Source: Chitinophagaceae bacterium (lineage in GTDB: Bacteria > Bacteroidota > Bacteroidia > Chitinophagales > Chitinophagaceae). From it: 5,564 nt of DNA. Of the stretch, positions 1 to 5,564 are shown piece after piece. Within the stretch, counting starts at the first letter, position 1; each line of letters begins with the position of its first letter. The stretch covers positions 1 through 5,564 of the forward strand of contig CANJDY010000200.1 in assembly GCA_947472635.1 (NCBI GenBank). Direction: 5' to 3'. A model generated the notes under the pieces. That model was not told the origin of the DNA and made no database searches. It saw only the letters and a program-made list of their open reading frames with translations. Both the position numbers and the translations under genes were made by a program.

Positions 1-581
1 AAATAAGTATCACTGCCCCAGATTTTCTTAAGTGCAGCTTCCCTTGTTAATAAATCATTTTTATGCTCACATAACATTTTTAATAATTCATTTTCCTTTG
101 GAGAAAGTACACTTATCCTACCATCAATGGTTAGCTCCCTTAAGCGGGGATTAAAATGGTATTTGCCCATATCAAATTCTGCATTTACTTCCTCTCGGTG
201 AGTTTCCTCATTGCGCTTTAAAATAGCTTTTATTTTCAATAGCAATACATCGCTATCAAAAGGCTTCGTAATATAGTCATCTGCCCCTAGCTTATATCCC
301 TGTATAATGTCATCCTTCATTGTTTTGGCAGAGAGAAAAAACAGGGGCACATCGGGATTCACATCTCGAATCTCCTCCGCCACTGCAAAACCATCCATAT
401 TAGGCATCATAACATCGAGCAAACAGATGTCAAATTTTTCCCTTTGAAAAGCTGCAAGACCTAGGCGGCCATCTCTTTCAAGTACTACCTCGTAATCATT
501 TAGTTCGAGATAGTTTTTTAACACCATACCTAGATTGGTATCGTCTTCACACAATAATATTTTGGGTTTTGCAGCTTCCAT
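1..581 (-). CDS. OmpR/PhoB-family response regulator, C-terminus cut by window edge
   Basis: This is a cytoplasmic two-component response regulator: an N-terminal receiver domain phosphorylated by a histidine kinase, and a C-terminal winged-helix DNA-binding domain. The visible 193 codons start with MEAAKPKILLCEDD. Receiver residues are all present: acidic pocket E12-D13-D14, phospho-acceptor D56 in LLDVMMPNMDG, switch residue S84, aromatic Y103, and K106 in the KPF motif. The receiver spans about residues 6-122. A short linker leads to the winged helix from about residue 134, with the family-typical stretch LSPKENELLKMLCEH (159-173) and LLTREAALKKIWG (177-189). Family members are about 230 residues, so roughly 35-40 residues, including the end of the recognition helix and the wing, lie beyond the left edge. 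The ATG at 579-581 is chosen because it sits just before the first receiver strand; the next Met (residue 19) would remove it. No histidine kinase gene is visible; its partner may lie to the left or elsewhere. Target genes cannot be told from the sequence. Confidence 0.95.
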   Translation of the reverse strand, partial: MEAAKPKILLCEDDTNLGMVLKNYLELNDYEVVLERDGRLGLAAFQREKFDICLLDVMMPNMDGFAVAEEIRDVNPDVPLFFLSAKTMKDDIIQGYKLGADDYITKPFDSDVLLLKIKAILKRNEETHREEVNAEFDMGKYHFNPRLRELTIDGRISVLSPKENELLKMLCEHKNDLLTREAALKKIWGSDTY

Positions 582-653
582 GTTGTAATAGTTTAATGGC
601 AAATAAAATTGATTCAGGTTGCATTGAACGAATTTAATACCTATTTTTTTGTT

Positions 654-747
654 AAAGGTATTCTATAGTCAATGGTTCAGTGTATTCGGGATAGCTGAAA
701 ATGGCAAATTGACCCGAATAAATTTAGCGTAAAAGGTATACTATACT
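654..747. repeat. Pair of imperfect 16-bp direct repeats upstream of the response regulator
   Basis: AAAGGTATTCTATAGT (654-669) and AAAGGTATACTATACT (732-747) match at 14 of 16 positions, with starts 78 bp apart. The right copy contains an odd-length perfect dyad, GTATA-C-TATAC (736-746); the left copy keeps it only partly. On the minus strand both copies read into TACCTTT, which is one base short of the Bacteroidota -7 box TAnnTTTG. They could therefore be tandem promoter boxes, regulator binding sites, or both. Direct repeats with dyad character upstream of an OmpR-type gene would fit autoregulation, but that is inference. A chance match in AT-rich DNA remains possible. Confidence 0.4.
683..720. 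repeat. Inverted repeat in the leader region of the response regulator
   Basis: TATTCGGG (683-690) is an exact reverse complement of CCCGAATA (713-720): 8-bp arms and a 22-base spacer. A second, overlapping pair, TTCAG (676-680) and CTGAA (695-699), cannot form together with the first in one RNA. The element lies between the two 16-bp direct repeats and about 100 bp upstream of the regulator's ATG. It could be an operator dyad or an RNA hairpin. No known riboswitch was recognised. Confidence 0.35.
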
Positions 748-757
748 GAGTTTACAA
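731..757 (-). promoter_or_regulatory. Weak promoter candidate for the response regulator
   Basis: On the minus strand, TTG (757-755) is followed after 16 bp by TACCTTTT (738-731). This resembles the Bacteroidota TTG / TAnnTTTG pair except for the last base of the -7 box and a spacer at the short end. It would give a leader of roughly 145 nucleotides before the ATG at 581, and that leader would contain the inverted repeat at 683-720. A second near-match, TACCTTTA (660-653), has no clear TTG at the right distance. Treat this as a candidate only. Confidence 0.25.
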
Positions 758-796
758 CTAACCCGCAATTCTCCCAAGGTAACAATTAAAAATTGA

Positions 797-842
797 ATTG
801 ATTCAAAAAACTAACTTGTGAAAGAGGGCTTTTTGAATCAAT
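797..842 (-). terminator. Long A/T-rich hairpin, probable terminator of the M16 operon
   Basis: Two perfectly complementary 13-base arms, ATTGATTCAAAAA (797-809) and TTTTTGAATCAAT (830-842), flank a 20-base loop. The hairpin starts 8 bases after the TAA stop (853-851) of the second M16 gene. Read on the minus strand, the distal arm begins with a T-run and is followed by another run of five T (about 793-786). Position and shape fit an intrinsic terminator separating the peptidase operon from the response regulator, which lies downstream on the same strand. The stem is A/T-rich and not the classic GC-rich type, so it may instead stabilise the mRNA 3' end. A further small palindrome, TTGAAT-TG-ATTCAA (793-806), overlaps the left arm. 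Confidence 0.5.
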
Positions 843-850
843 GATTGTAG

Positions 851-2947
851 TTATTTAAAATCTGCATCAGTAACCCCTTCGTTTAATTTAATGTCTTTGT
901 ATTTCAAGGGAATCTCCTGACCACCTAGGGATCTGGTTACTTCCGTTGGTAGTAGTAAGGTTCCGAATTTCATGTAATTTTTATATTCAATGGTCATTGG
1001 AATATTGGCATCTTCTTGAACGGAAGTAGTTTCTTCTTTAAGCAATAAGCCAGTTGTAATGGCGTATTCTTGAATAGAAGTTCTTCCGCTAGGCATCACC
1101 ACCTTTAAGCGGTACGTATCATCATTTTCCACTTTACCTATTCCTAGATAATCAGTTTTATACTCATTATTGGTGATGTAATACAACTGTGGAATGACCC
1201 CTTTTTCATCCAACGCCTCTTTGGTTTCTTTGGCTGTTAAATCCTTTTTTTGTGGCCCTTGTTGCTGGAAACCCGCTTTTCCATCAAATACGGATTTCAT
1301 AACAGTCATAGCACCCATTTTTATTTCAGTTATCTGTAGGTTGGGGTTCATTTTTTTCTCAACACCTTCAAAAGTTCTGCCCATCATGTCAAGTCCGATA
1401 ACAGAGGAGATGGTATTTATTTTTTTAACGGCTTCTTTCCCGCCGATGGCTTTCAAATAGCTTTCAACAATTTCTGAGGCTGAGATGCTATTGCTATTTT
1501 TATTGGTTTCGTTTACTTTTTTCTCAATGGGCTTTTCTACTACTGGGTCTGCATACCGGTCATATTTTTTGACAGGATAGCCTAATCTCATTAATTTGGG
1601 AATGATGATGGAACCATTGCCCACAATCACAATTCTCGAATTACTTTCATTGAAATAAGCCTGTGCTACAGTCTTGAGGTCATTCAAGGTTACACTGTTT
1701 ATTTTTTGGAGAAAGGTTCTATAAAAGTCTTTCGGCAAATTATTGATTAGGATATTAGAAGCATAGGTAGCGGTGCGTGCAGGATCTTCCATCCCCAATG
1801 CAAAGGAACCGTTGTATTTTGCCTTGGCATTATCCAATTCTTCCTGGGTGATTTTCCCATCTCTCATATTCAGGATTTCCCTAAAAATCTCTGCGGTTGC
1901 ACTATCTACTTTGTCGGTACGGACGGCAGCACTGGCAGTAAACTGGCTTTGAAAACGGCCACTACCAATACTTGAATAACTCCCATAGGTAAAGCCATGT
2001 TTCTCTCTAAGGTTCATAAATAGTTTACTTTCTGCCCCTCCACCTAAAATTTGATTCGCTATCAATAAGGCATGATAGTTTTTATTGCCCATTGGATTAT
2101 AGATAAGATTACCAATACTTAATTCACCTTGAACGGCGGTAGGCACATCCACAAAATCAATTTCAGTTTTTTTCGGGTTTTCAACAAGTGGAATGGCAGG
2201 AAGGGTTAATTTTTTGCCTGTCCAGTTTCCAAATGCTTTGGTAGCCATATCTTTGGCAGCATCCGGACTGATATCCCCCACAAATGTTAAATAAGATCGG
2301 GAGGGAGTGATAAAGTCTTTATAAGCTTCTTTTACATCCTCTATGGTTAGGCCTTTTACACTTTCTTCGGTTGTAAATTCACCCATTGCAGTTTGTTTAC
2401 CATAGCTGAGGGCTTGGTTGACCCTGGCTGAAATTGCTGCAGTGCTTTTTTCATTTGATTTTAACCCGGTGATGGCCATGGATTTTAGTTTTCCAAAGGA
2501 TGCTTCGGGGAATGCAGGATTTTTGATACCATCTGCCATTAATCTAAATGCTTTTTCAAAATATCTGGTCAGGGAACTAACATACCCACCACCAGCACCA
2601 AGCCTTACTTCTGCACCAATCAGGTCCACTTCCTCATCAAATTTATCCTTGGGCATCGAGGTAGTTCCTTCGCCTAGCATTTGCCCCATTAGTTCTACCA
2701 AGCCAGCTTTTTTACCTTCCAGAATGGGACCTGCATCAATATTGATTGATGCGGTCACCTTGGGTAATTTGTGGTTTTCCACCACCAATATCGTCATGCC
2801 ATTGGCGAGTGTGAACACTACGGGGTCTTTTATTGAAATCACCGGAGCTGGACCAGCTGACGGTTTTTTTGATCTGTCTATTTTTATTTGTGCAAAACCA
2901 TGCTGTAATAAAACAACACTCAACGCAACTATTATTAATTTTTTCAT
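851..2947 (-). CDS. Secreted M16 peptidase homologue, zinc site lost, with extra C-terminal domain
   Basis: This 698-residue protein is probably the non-catalytic subunit of a periplasmic M16B heterodimer. Residues 1-19 form a signal peptide ending GFA before Q20. An M16 N-terminal domain follows (about 43-200), then an M16 C-terminal domain (about 205-450). Where active relatives have HxxEH, this protein reads E85-L-M-G88-Q89, so all three key residues are replaced and it should not bind catalytic zinc. It keeps the glycine-rich loop LGGG (301-304) and LREKHGFTY (313-321), giving the R314/Y321 pair that non-metal M16B subunits supply for substrate binding. A low-complexity Lys/Asn/Glu linker (about 470-487) leads to a domain of about 210 residues, starting SEIVESYLKAIGGKEAVKK and ending near DADFK. 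This resembles the LolA/outer-membrane-lipoprotein-sorting-like beta domains common in Bacteroidota, by motif memory only. It lies 54 bp after the active M16 gene, so the two should be co-transcribed. The ATG at 2947 precedes an intact signal peptide. M16 assignment is firm; the tail's identity is not. Confidence 0.93.
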   Translation of the reverse strand: MKKLIIVALSVVLLQHGFAQIKIDRSKKPSAGPAPVISIKDPVVFTLANGMTILVVENHKLPKVTASINIDAGPILEGKKAGLVELMGQMLGEGTTSMPKDKFDEEVDLIGAEVRLGAGGGYVSSLTRYFEKAFRLMADGIKNPAFPEASFGKLKSMAITGLKSNEKSTAAISARVNQALSYGKQTAMGEFTTEESVKGLTIEDVKEAYKDFITPSRSYLTFVGDISPDAAKDMATKAFGNWTGKKLTLPAIPLVENPKKTEIDFVDVPTAVQGELSIGNLIYNPMGNKNYHALLIANQILGGGAESKLFMNLREKHGFTYGSYSSIGSGRFQSQFTASAAVRTDKVDSATAEIFREILNMRDGKITQEELDNAKAKYNGSFALGMEDPARTATYASNILINNLPKDFYRTFLQKINSVTLNDLKTVAQAYFNESNSRIVIVGNGSIIIPKLMRLGYPVKKYDRYADPVVEKPIEKKVNETNKNSNSISASEIVESYLKAIGGKEAVKKINTISSVIGLDMMGRTFEGVEKKMNPNLQITEIKMGAMTVMKSVFDGKAGFQQQGPQKKDLTAKETKEALDEKGVIPQLYYITNNEYKTDYLGIGKVENDDTYRLKVVMPSGRTSIQEYAITTGLLLKEETTSVQEDANIPMTIEYKNYMKFGTLLLPTEVTRSLGGQEIPLKYKDIKLNEGVTDADFK

Positions 2948-3001
2948 CTATGGTATTTTTTCTGTGTAAATAAGTTAAAGGAAATGACAGCGTCGACTGA
3001 A

Positions 3002-4309
3002 TTATTTTTTAGGCAAATAATACAAAACAGTCCGTTGGTTTTTATTCAGGTATTTTTTGGCTACATCCTGAATATCCTGTCTTGTTATTTTTCTTATTTC
3101 TTCCAGTTCGGTGTTGATATTATTGGTGTTTTTGTAGAAGGTATGCCCATTGGCAAGATTTTCTGCTACGCCCAACATTTTACTGTTTTTCCCAATAAAT
3201 TGATTTTCAAACTGGTTTTGCAATTTGGTGAATTCGGTTTCAGAGATGAGGGTAGTTTGCAATTTCACTACTTCATCATCCATATCTTTTAGTAAAGTGT
3301 CCAATGAAGAACTGTTGTTGGGTAATGCATAGGTAATATAAGCACCATAATCTTCCAATGAATAATTGAAAGAACCAACCTGCAGTGAATTCTTTTTTTC
3401 ATCCACCATCTTTTTAAACATTCGGCTGCTATTTCCCTGACTCAGTACAGCAGAGGCCATTTCTAATACCTTTGATTCCTTATTGGTTTCACCCGGTACT
3501 CTGTAGGCTGCTAAAATTGCAGGTATTTGGATGTTGCTATCATAGGCGGTGTCAATCATTTGGGTAGTAATCGGACTTTCCTTTGCAACAGTCCTTGTAA
3601 TGGCCACCCCTGCCGGTATTTCAGCGAAATAATTTTCTACCAGTATTTTTGTTTTTGCCAGATCGATATCTCCTGCAATTACCAGCACTGCATTATTGGG
3701 TGTGTAATATTTTTTGTTGAAGGCCTTAAATTCGTCAAGTGTAGCTGCATCAAGATCAGCCATGCTTCCAATCGGAACCCAGTTATAGGGATGTTTGGTA
3801 AACAGTCGCTTCATTACCTCACTTAAAAAATTACCATAGGGTTGGTTATCCACCCGTAATCTTTTTTCTTCCTTTACGACTTCATTCTGTGTTTTAACAC
3901 CAATCTCGTTGATCACCGGGTGAAGCATGCGTTCGCTCTCTAACCAAAGGCCTGTAGCCAATTGGTTGGAAGGAAATACTTCGTAATAAAAAGTGCGATC
4001 TTGTGTGGTATTGGCATTATTTTGCCCACCATTGCTGCTCACAATTTTCATAAATTCACCTCTTTTGATATTGTCACTGCCTTCAAAAAGAAGGTGTTCA
4101 AAAAAGTGCGCAAAGCCAGTGCGGTTGACTTGTTCGTCTTTACTTCCTACATGGTACATAACAGAAACTGCCACCACTGGAGCCGTTCTATCCTGGTGCA
4201 AAACCACGTGTAAGCCATTTTTTAAATTATACTCAGTAAATGCTACCTTTTGAGCTAGTGCAGAAAGGGTACTGGTCAACCCGAAAAAGAAAAATAGTAT
4301 TGTTTTCAT
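3002..4309 (-). CDS. Secreted M16B zinc metallopeptidase (catalytic subunit)
   Basis: This 435-residue protein is a periplasmic zinc endopeptidase of the insulinase/pitrilysin clan, short M16B type, that degrades or processes peptides. Residues 1-19 are a signal peptide (hydrophobic core LFFFFGL, end ALA before Q20). The zinc motif is intact: H68-F-F-E71-H72, with H68 and H72 as ligands and E71 as the general base. The third ligand is most likely E148 in VVKEEKR (144-150), at the usual spacing of about 75 residues. Other family motifs are NGGQNNANTTQDRTFYYEVFP split at 93-112, HPYNWVPIGS (173-182) and YYTPNNAVLVIAGD (201-214), where the second M16 half begins. The region matching the partner's R/Y loop reads FKKMVDEKKNSLQVGSF, without the R/Y pair, so the enzyme probably needs the following gene's product to be active. 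Length is typical for one M16B subunit. It is the first gene of the operon, with a TAnnTTTG box just upstream. The substrate is unknown. Confidence 0.96.
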   Translation of the reverse strand: MKTILFFFFGLTSTLSALAQKVAFTEYNLKNGLHVVLHQDRTAPVVAVSVMYHVGSKDEQVNRTGFAHFFEHLLFEGSDNIKRGEFMKIVSSNGGQNNANTTQDRTFYYEVFPSNQLATGLWLESERMLHPVINEIGVKTQNEVVKEEKRLRVDNQPYGNFLSEVMKRLFTKHPYNWVPIGSMADLDAATLDEFKAFNKKYYTPNNAVLVIAGDIDLAKTKILVENYFAEIPAGVAITRTVAKESPITTQMIDTAYDSNIQIPAILAAYRVPGETNKESKVLEMASAVLSQGNSSRMFKKMVDEKKNSLQVGSFNYSLEDYGAYITYALPNNSSSLDTLLKDMDDEVVKLQTTLISETEFTKLQNQFENQFIGKNSKMLGVAENLANGHTFYKNTNNINTELEEIRKITRQDIQDVAKKYLNKNQRTVLYYLPKK

Positions 4310-4328
4310 ACTTGATTTATTTGAGCGT

Positions 4329-4336
4329 CAAATGTA
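4329..4336 (-). promoter_or_regulatory. Bacteroidota -7 box for the M16 operon
   Basis: The minus strand reads TACATTTG (4336-4329), an exact match to the TAnnTTTG box used by the Bacteroidota primary sigma factor. It lies 19 bp before the ATG at 4309, which would give a leader of about 15 bases. No clear TTG was found at the expected 17-23 bp upstream; the DNA there is simply AT-rich. This is the best promoter candidate for the two-gene operon, but the missing -33 box lowers confidence. Confidence 0.5.
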
Positions 4337-4394
4337 AGAATTTATTAATCTAAATGCTATTGTTTATTAAATAATTGATGAGCGGTAAGCCTTT

Positions 4395-4428
4395 CGATGG
4401 AGCAACTTGAGTCGAAACTCGGTTATCG
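4395..4428. other. Small imperfect hairpin between the divergent promoters
   Basis: GAGT (4409-4412) and ACTC (4417-4420) pair around a CGAA tetraloop; two T-G wobbles extend this to a 6-bp stem. Outside it, CGAT (4395-4398) pairs with ATCG (4425-4428). This is the only obvious structure in the 161-bp gap between the divergent genes. It could be an operator or a transcribed hairpin. It may also be chance, as the stems are short. Confidence 0.2.
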
Positions 4429-4434
4429 GTTTTA

Positions 4435-4467
4435 TTGGGTTGGATTAGTGGGTATTCTTTATTTTTG
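4435..4467 (+). promoter_or_regulatory. Promoter candidate for the LtaS-like gene, almost touching the start codon
   Basis: TATTTTTG (4460-4467) is an exact TAnnTTTG box. Possible -33 partners are TTG at 4440-4442 (17-bp spacer) and TTG at 4435-4437 (22-bp spacer), both within the range known for Bacteroidota. The box ends only 3 bp before the ATG at 4471, so transcription would begin at or very near the start codon. Either the mRNA is leaderless, or the true promoter lies further upstream and this T-rich match is chance. Confidence 0.45.
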
Positions 4468-4470
4468 TGT

Positions 4471-5564
4471 ATGCGTAATCAAAAGTCATTCTTTCAACAC
4501 AGATTTGGGGCTGTGGCAGTAATTGTACTACTTGTTTGTGCTATCAGCTTTGTTACCAGGGTGGTATTGATGATAAAAAGTTGGCCTACTATAGAGCTTT
4601 CCCTATTTCGGTTTTTAGCCATTTTTATGATAGGCTTGTTGTATGATCTTACGGTAAGTAGTTTTTTTGCTATACCGGTAGCCATTTATTGTTGGTTGAT
4701 GAAAGATAGCTGGTTCCAAAATAAATGGCAGCGCTTACCCCTTTTCTTGCTGATGGCGATTATCAGTTTTATTTTGGTATCCGTGGCGGGGAGTGAGATA
4801 ATATTTTGGAATGAATTTAGTGTGCGTTTCAATTTTATTGCAGTGGATTATTTGATCTATACCAATGAAGTGCTGGAAAATATTTGGGAATCTTATAATA
4901 TGCCCTTGATTATTTCGGTGGTTGTATTGTTGGTGGCAGCTGTTCTTTTGCTAGTTCGCGGCAAAATAATGGCATCTCAGCAGGTAAGTATGCGATTCGT
5001 TCGTCGTACGGTATTTATGCTCGGCTTTTCGTTGCTACCGCTAAGCGCTTATTTTTTGGTAAATAACCATTTTAAAACAATCAGTAATAATAATTATGTA
5101 AACGAATTGGGGGGAAATGGTATCTATGAATTTGGCGCAGCTTTTTGGAATAATGAGATTGATTATCACCAATTTTATAGGGAGAGAAATGATACGGCTA
5201 ATTTCGCATTGCTTCGCTCTATGCTACAGTCGCCGAATGCGACATTCAGTTCCGACCCACTCAGCATTGAGCGGGTGATCCAGCCCGATAGTCCCCAGCA
5301 TCATTGGAATGTAGTGTTGATTAGTGTGGAAAGTTTAAGCGGAGATTATTTGCAGTATTTTGGTAACCGCCAAAAGATAACTCCTTACCTAGATTCATTG
5401 ATTCCTAAAAGTTTGTTTTTCAGTAATTTTTATGCATCTGGCACTCGAACGGTGAGGGGCTTAGAAGCGATTACGCTCGCCATTCCTCCCACACCCGGTC
5501 AGTCCATTGTTCGCCGCCCCCACAATGAAGATTTATTTTCATTGGGAGCTGTATTCAAAACTAA
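4471..5564 (+). CDS. LtaS-like membrane phosphotransferase/sulfatase-family protein, C-terminus cut by window edge
   Basis: This is the N-terminal 364 residues of an integral membrane protein of the LTA synthase family (alkaline phosphatase superfamily). It has hydrophobic segments at about 13-35, 43-77 (probably two helices), 89-107, 145-163 and 180-198, the five-helix layout of LtaS. Between them lies RFNFIAVDYLIYTNEV (119-134), typical of Gram-negative members. The catalytic domain, facing the periplasm, begins near residue 277. It shows NVVLISVESLSGDYL (280-294), where E287 is the likely metal ligand, and ASGTRTVRGLEA (322-333), where T327 is the likely nucleophile. The later Asp-His metal ligands lie past the right edge. 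In Firmicutes LtaS polymerises glycerol phosphate; in a Gram-negative host the product is more likely a phosphoglycerol or phosphoethanolamine modification of a glycan or lipid, which is inference. The ATG at 4471 is chosen because it directly precedes the first membrane helix. The frame stays open upstream to a TGA at 4408-4410 with only TTG starts. The gene is divergent from the M16 operon, so no operon link is implied. Confidence 0.92.
   Translation, partial: MRNQKSFFQHRFGAVAVIVLLVCAISFVTRVVLMIKSWPTIELSLFRFLAIFMIGLLYDLTVSSFFAIPVAIYCWLMKDSWFQNKWQRLPLFLLMAIISFILVSVAGSEIIFWNEFSVRFNFIAVDYLIYTNEVLENIWESYNMPLIISVVVLLVAAVLLLVRGKIMASQQVSMRFVRRTVFMLGFSLLPLSAYFLVNNHFKTISNNNYVNELGGNGIYEFGAAFWNNEIDYHQFYRERNDTANFALLRSMLQSPNATFSSDPLSIERVIQPDSPQHHWNVVLISVESLSGDYLQYFGNRQKITPYLDSLIPKSLFFSNFYASGTRTVRGLEAITLAIPPTPGQSIVRRPHNEDLFSLGAVFKT

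Noticed and set aside
797..842. 13-bp inverted repeat as the end of a mobile element
   Set aside because: The arms are only 20 bases apart, no transposase or target duplication is near, and its place after a stop codon fits a terminator better.
1194..1460. Plus-strand open frame of 88 codons inside the second M16 gene
   Set aside because: It lies wholly within a clear minus-strand gene, shows no recognisable motif, and is a shadow frame.
2418..2969. Plus-strand open frame of 183 codons opposite the start of the second M16 gene
   Set aside because: It is antisense to a strongly supported signal peptide and M16 domain; its composition looks like a reverse-strand shadow.
2948..3001. Possible separate promoter or regulatory site in the 54-bp gap between the two M16 genes
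   Set aside because: No TAnnTTTG box or stable hairpin was seen; the short gap fits a simple operon junction.
2984..3292. Plus-strand open frame of 102 codons rich in Phe and Ile
   Set aside because: Its hydrophobic look comes from reading the complement of Lys/Asn/Glu codons at the C-terminus of the active M16 gene.
3527..4253. Three further plus-strand open frames of 83-99 codons
   Set aside because: All are antisense to conserved M16 motifs of the 3002-4309 gene, and two overlap each other in different frames.
4494..4685. Minus-strand open frame of 63 codons
   Set aside because: It is antisense to the first membrane helices of the LtaS-like gene and has no recognisable features.

Overview
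The window looks like chromosomal DNA from a Gram-negative member of the Bacteroidota, probably a Chitinophaga- or Sphingobacterium-like lineage. This is inferred from several signs: AT-rich DNA, no clear Shine-Dalgarno sequences, promoter boxes of the Bacteroidota TTG / TAnnTTTG type, signal peptides ending in A-Q, and protein families with Bacteroidota-style motifs. No mobile element, CRISPR array, tRNA or rRNA was seen.

Layout, left to right. (1) Positions 1-581, minus strand: an OmpR/PhoB-type response regulator, cut off at its C-terminus by the window edge. (2) Positions 582-850: a non-coding gap with a pair of 16-bp direct repeats, an inverted repeat, a weak promoter candidate for the regulator, and a long hairpin just after the stop codon of the next gene that probably ends its transcript. 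(3) Positions 851-4309, minus strand: a two-gene operon transcribed right to left. The first gene (3002-4309) encodes a secreted M16B zinc peptidase with an intact HxxEH motif. The second (851-2947) encodes a secreted M16 homologue whose zinc site is lost but which has the R/Y pair, plus an extra C-terminal domain of about 200 residues. (4) Positions 4310-4470: a divergent promoter region with a TAnnTTTG box for each direction. (5) Positions 4471-5564, plus strand: the N-terminal 364 residues of an LtaS-like membrane phosphotransferase/sulfatase-family protein, cut off by the right edge.

How the genes work together: the two M16 proteins are complementary, one with the metal site and no R/Y pair, the other with the R/Y pair and no metal site. 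This is the arrangement of M16B heterodimeric peptidases, so they most likely form one periplasmic peptidase. The LtaS-like protein would act on the outer face of the inner membrane and the response regulator in the cytoplasm. Nothing in the sequence directly links either to the peptidase.

Novelty: this is mostly an ordinary housekeeping-type region, and I found no convincing new biological system. The points most worth following up are the C-terminal domain fused only to the inactive M16 subunit, the repeats upstream of the response regulator, and the possibly leaderless start of the LtaS-like gene.
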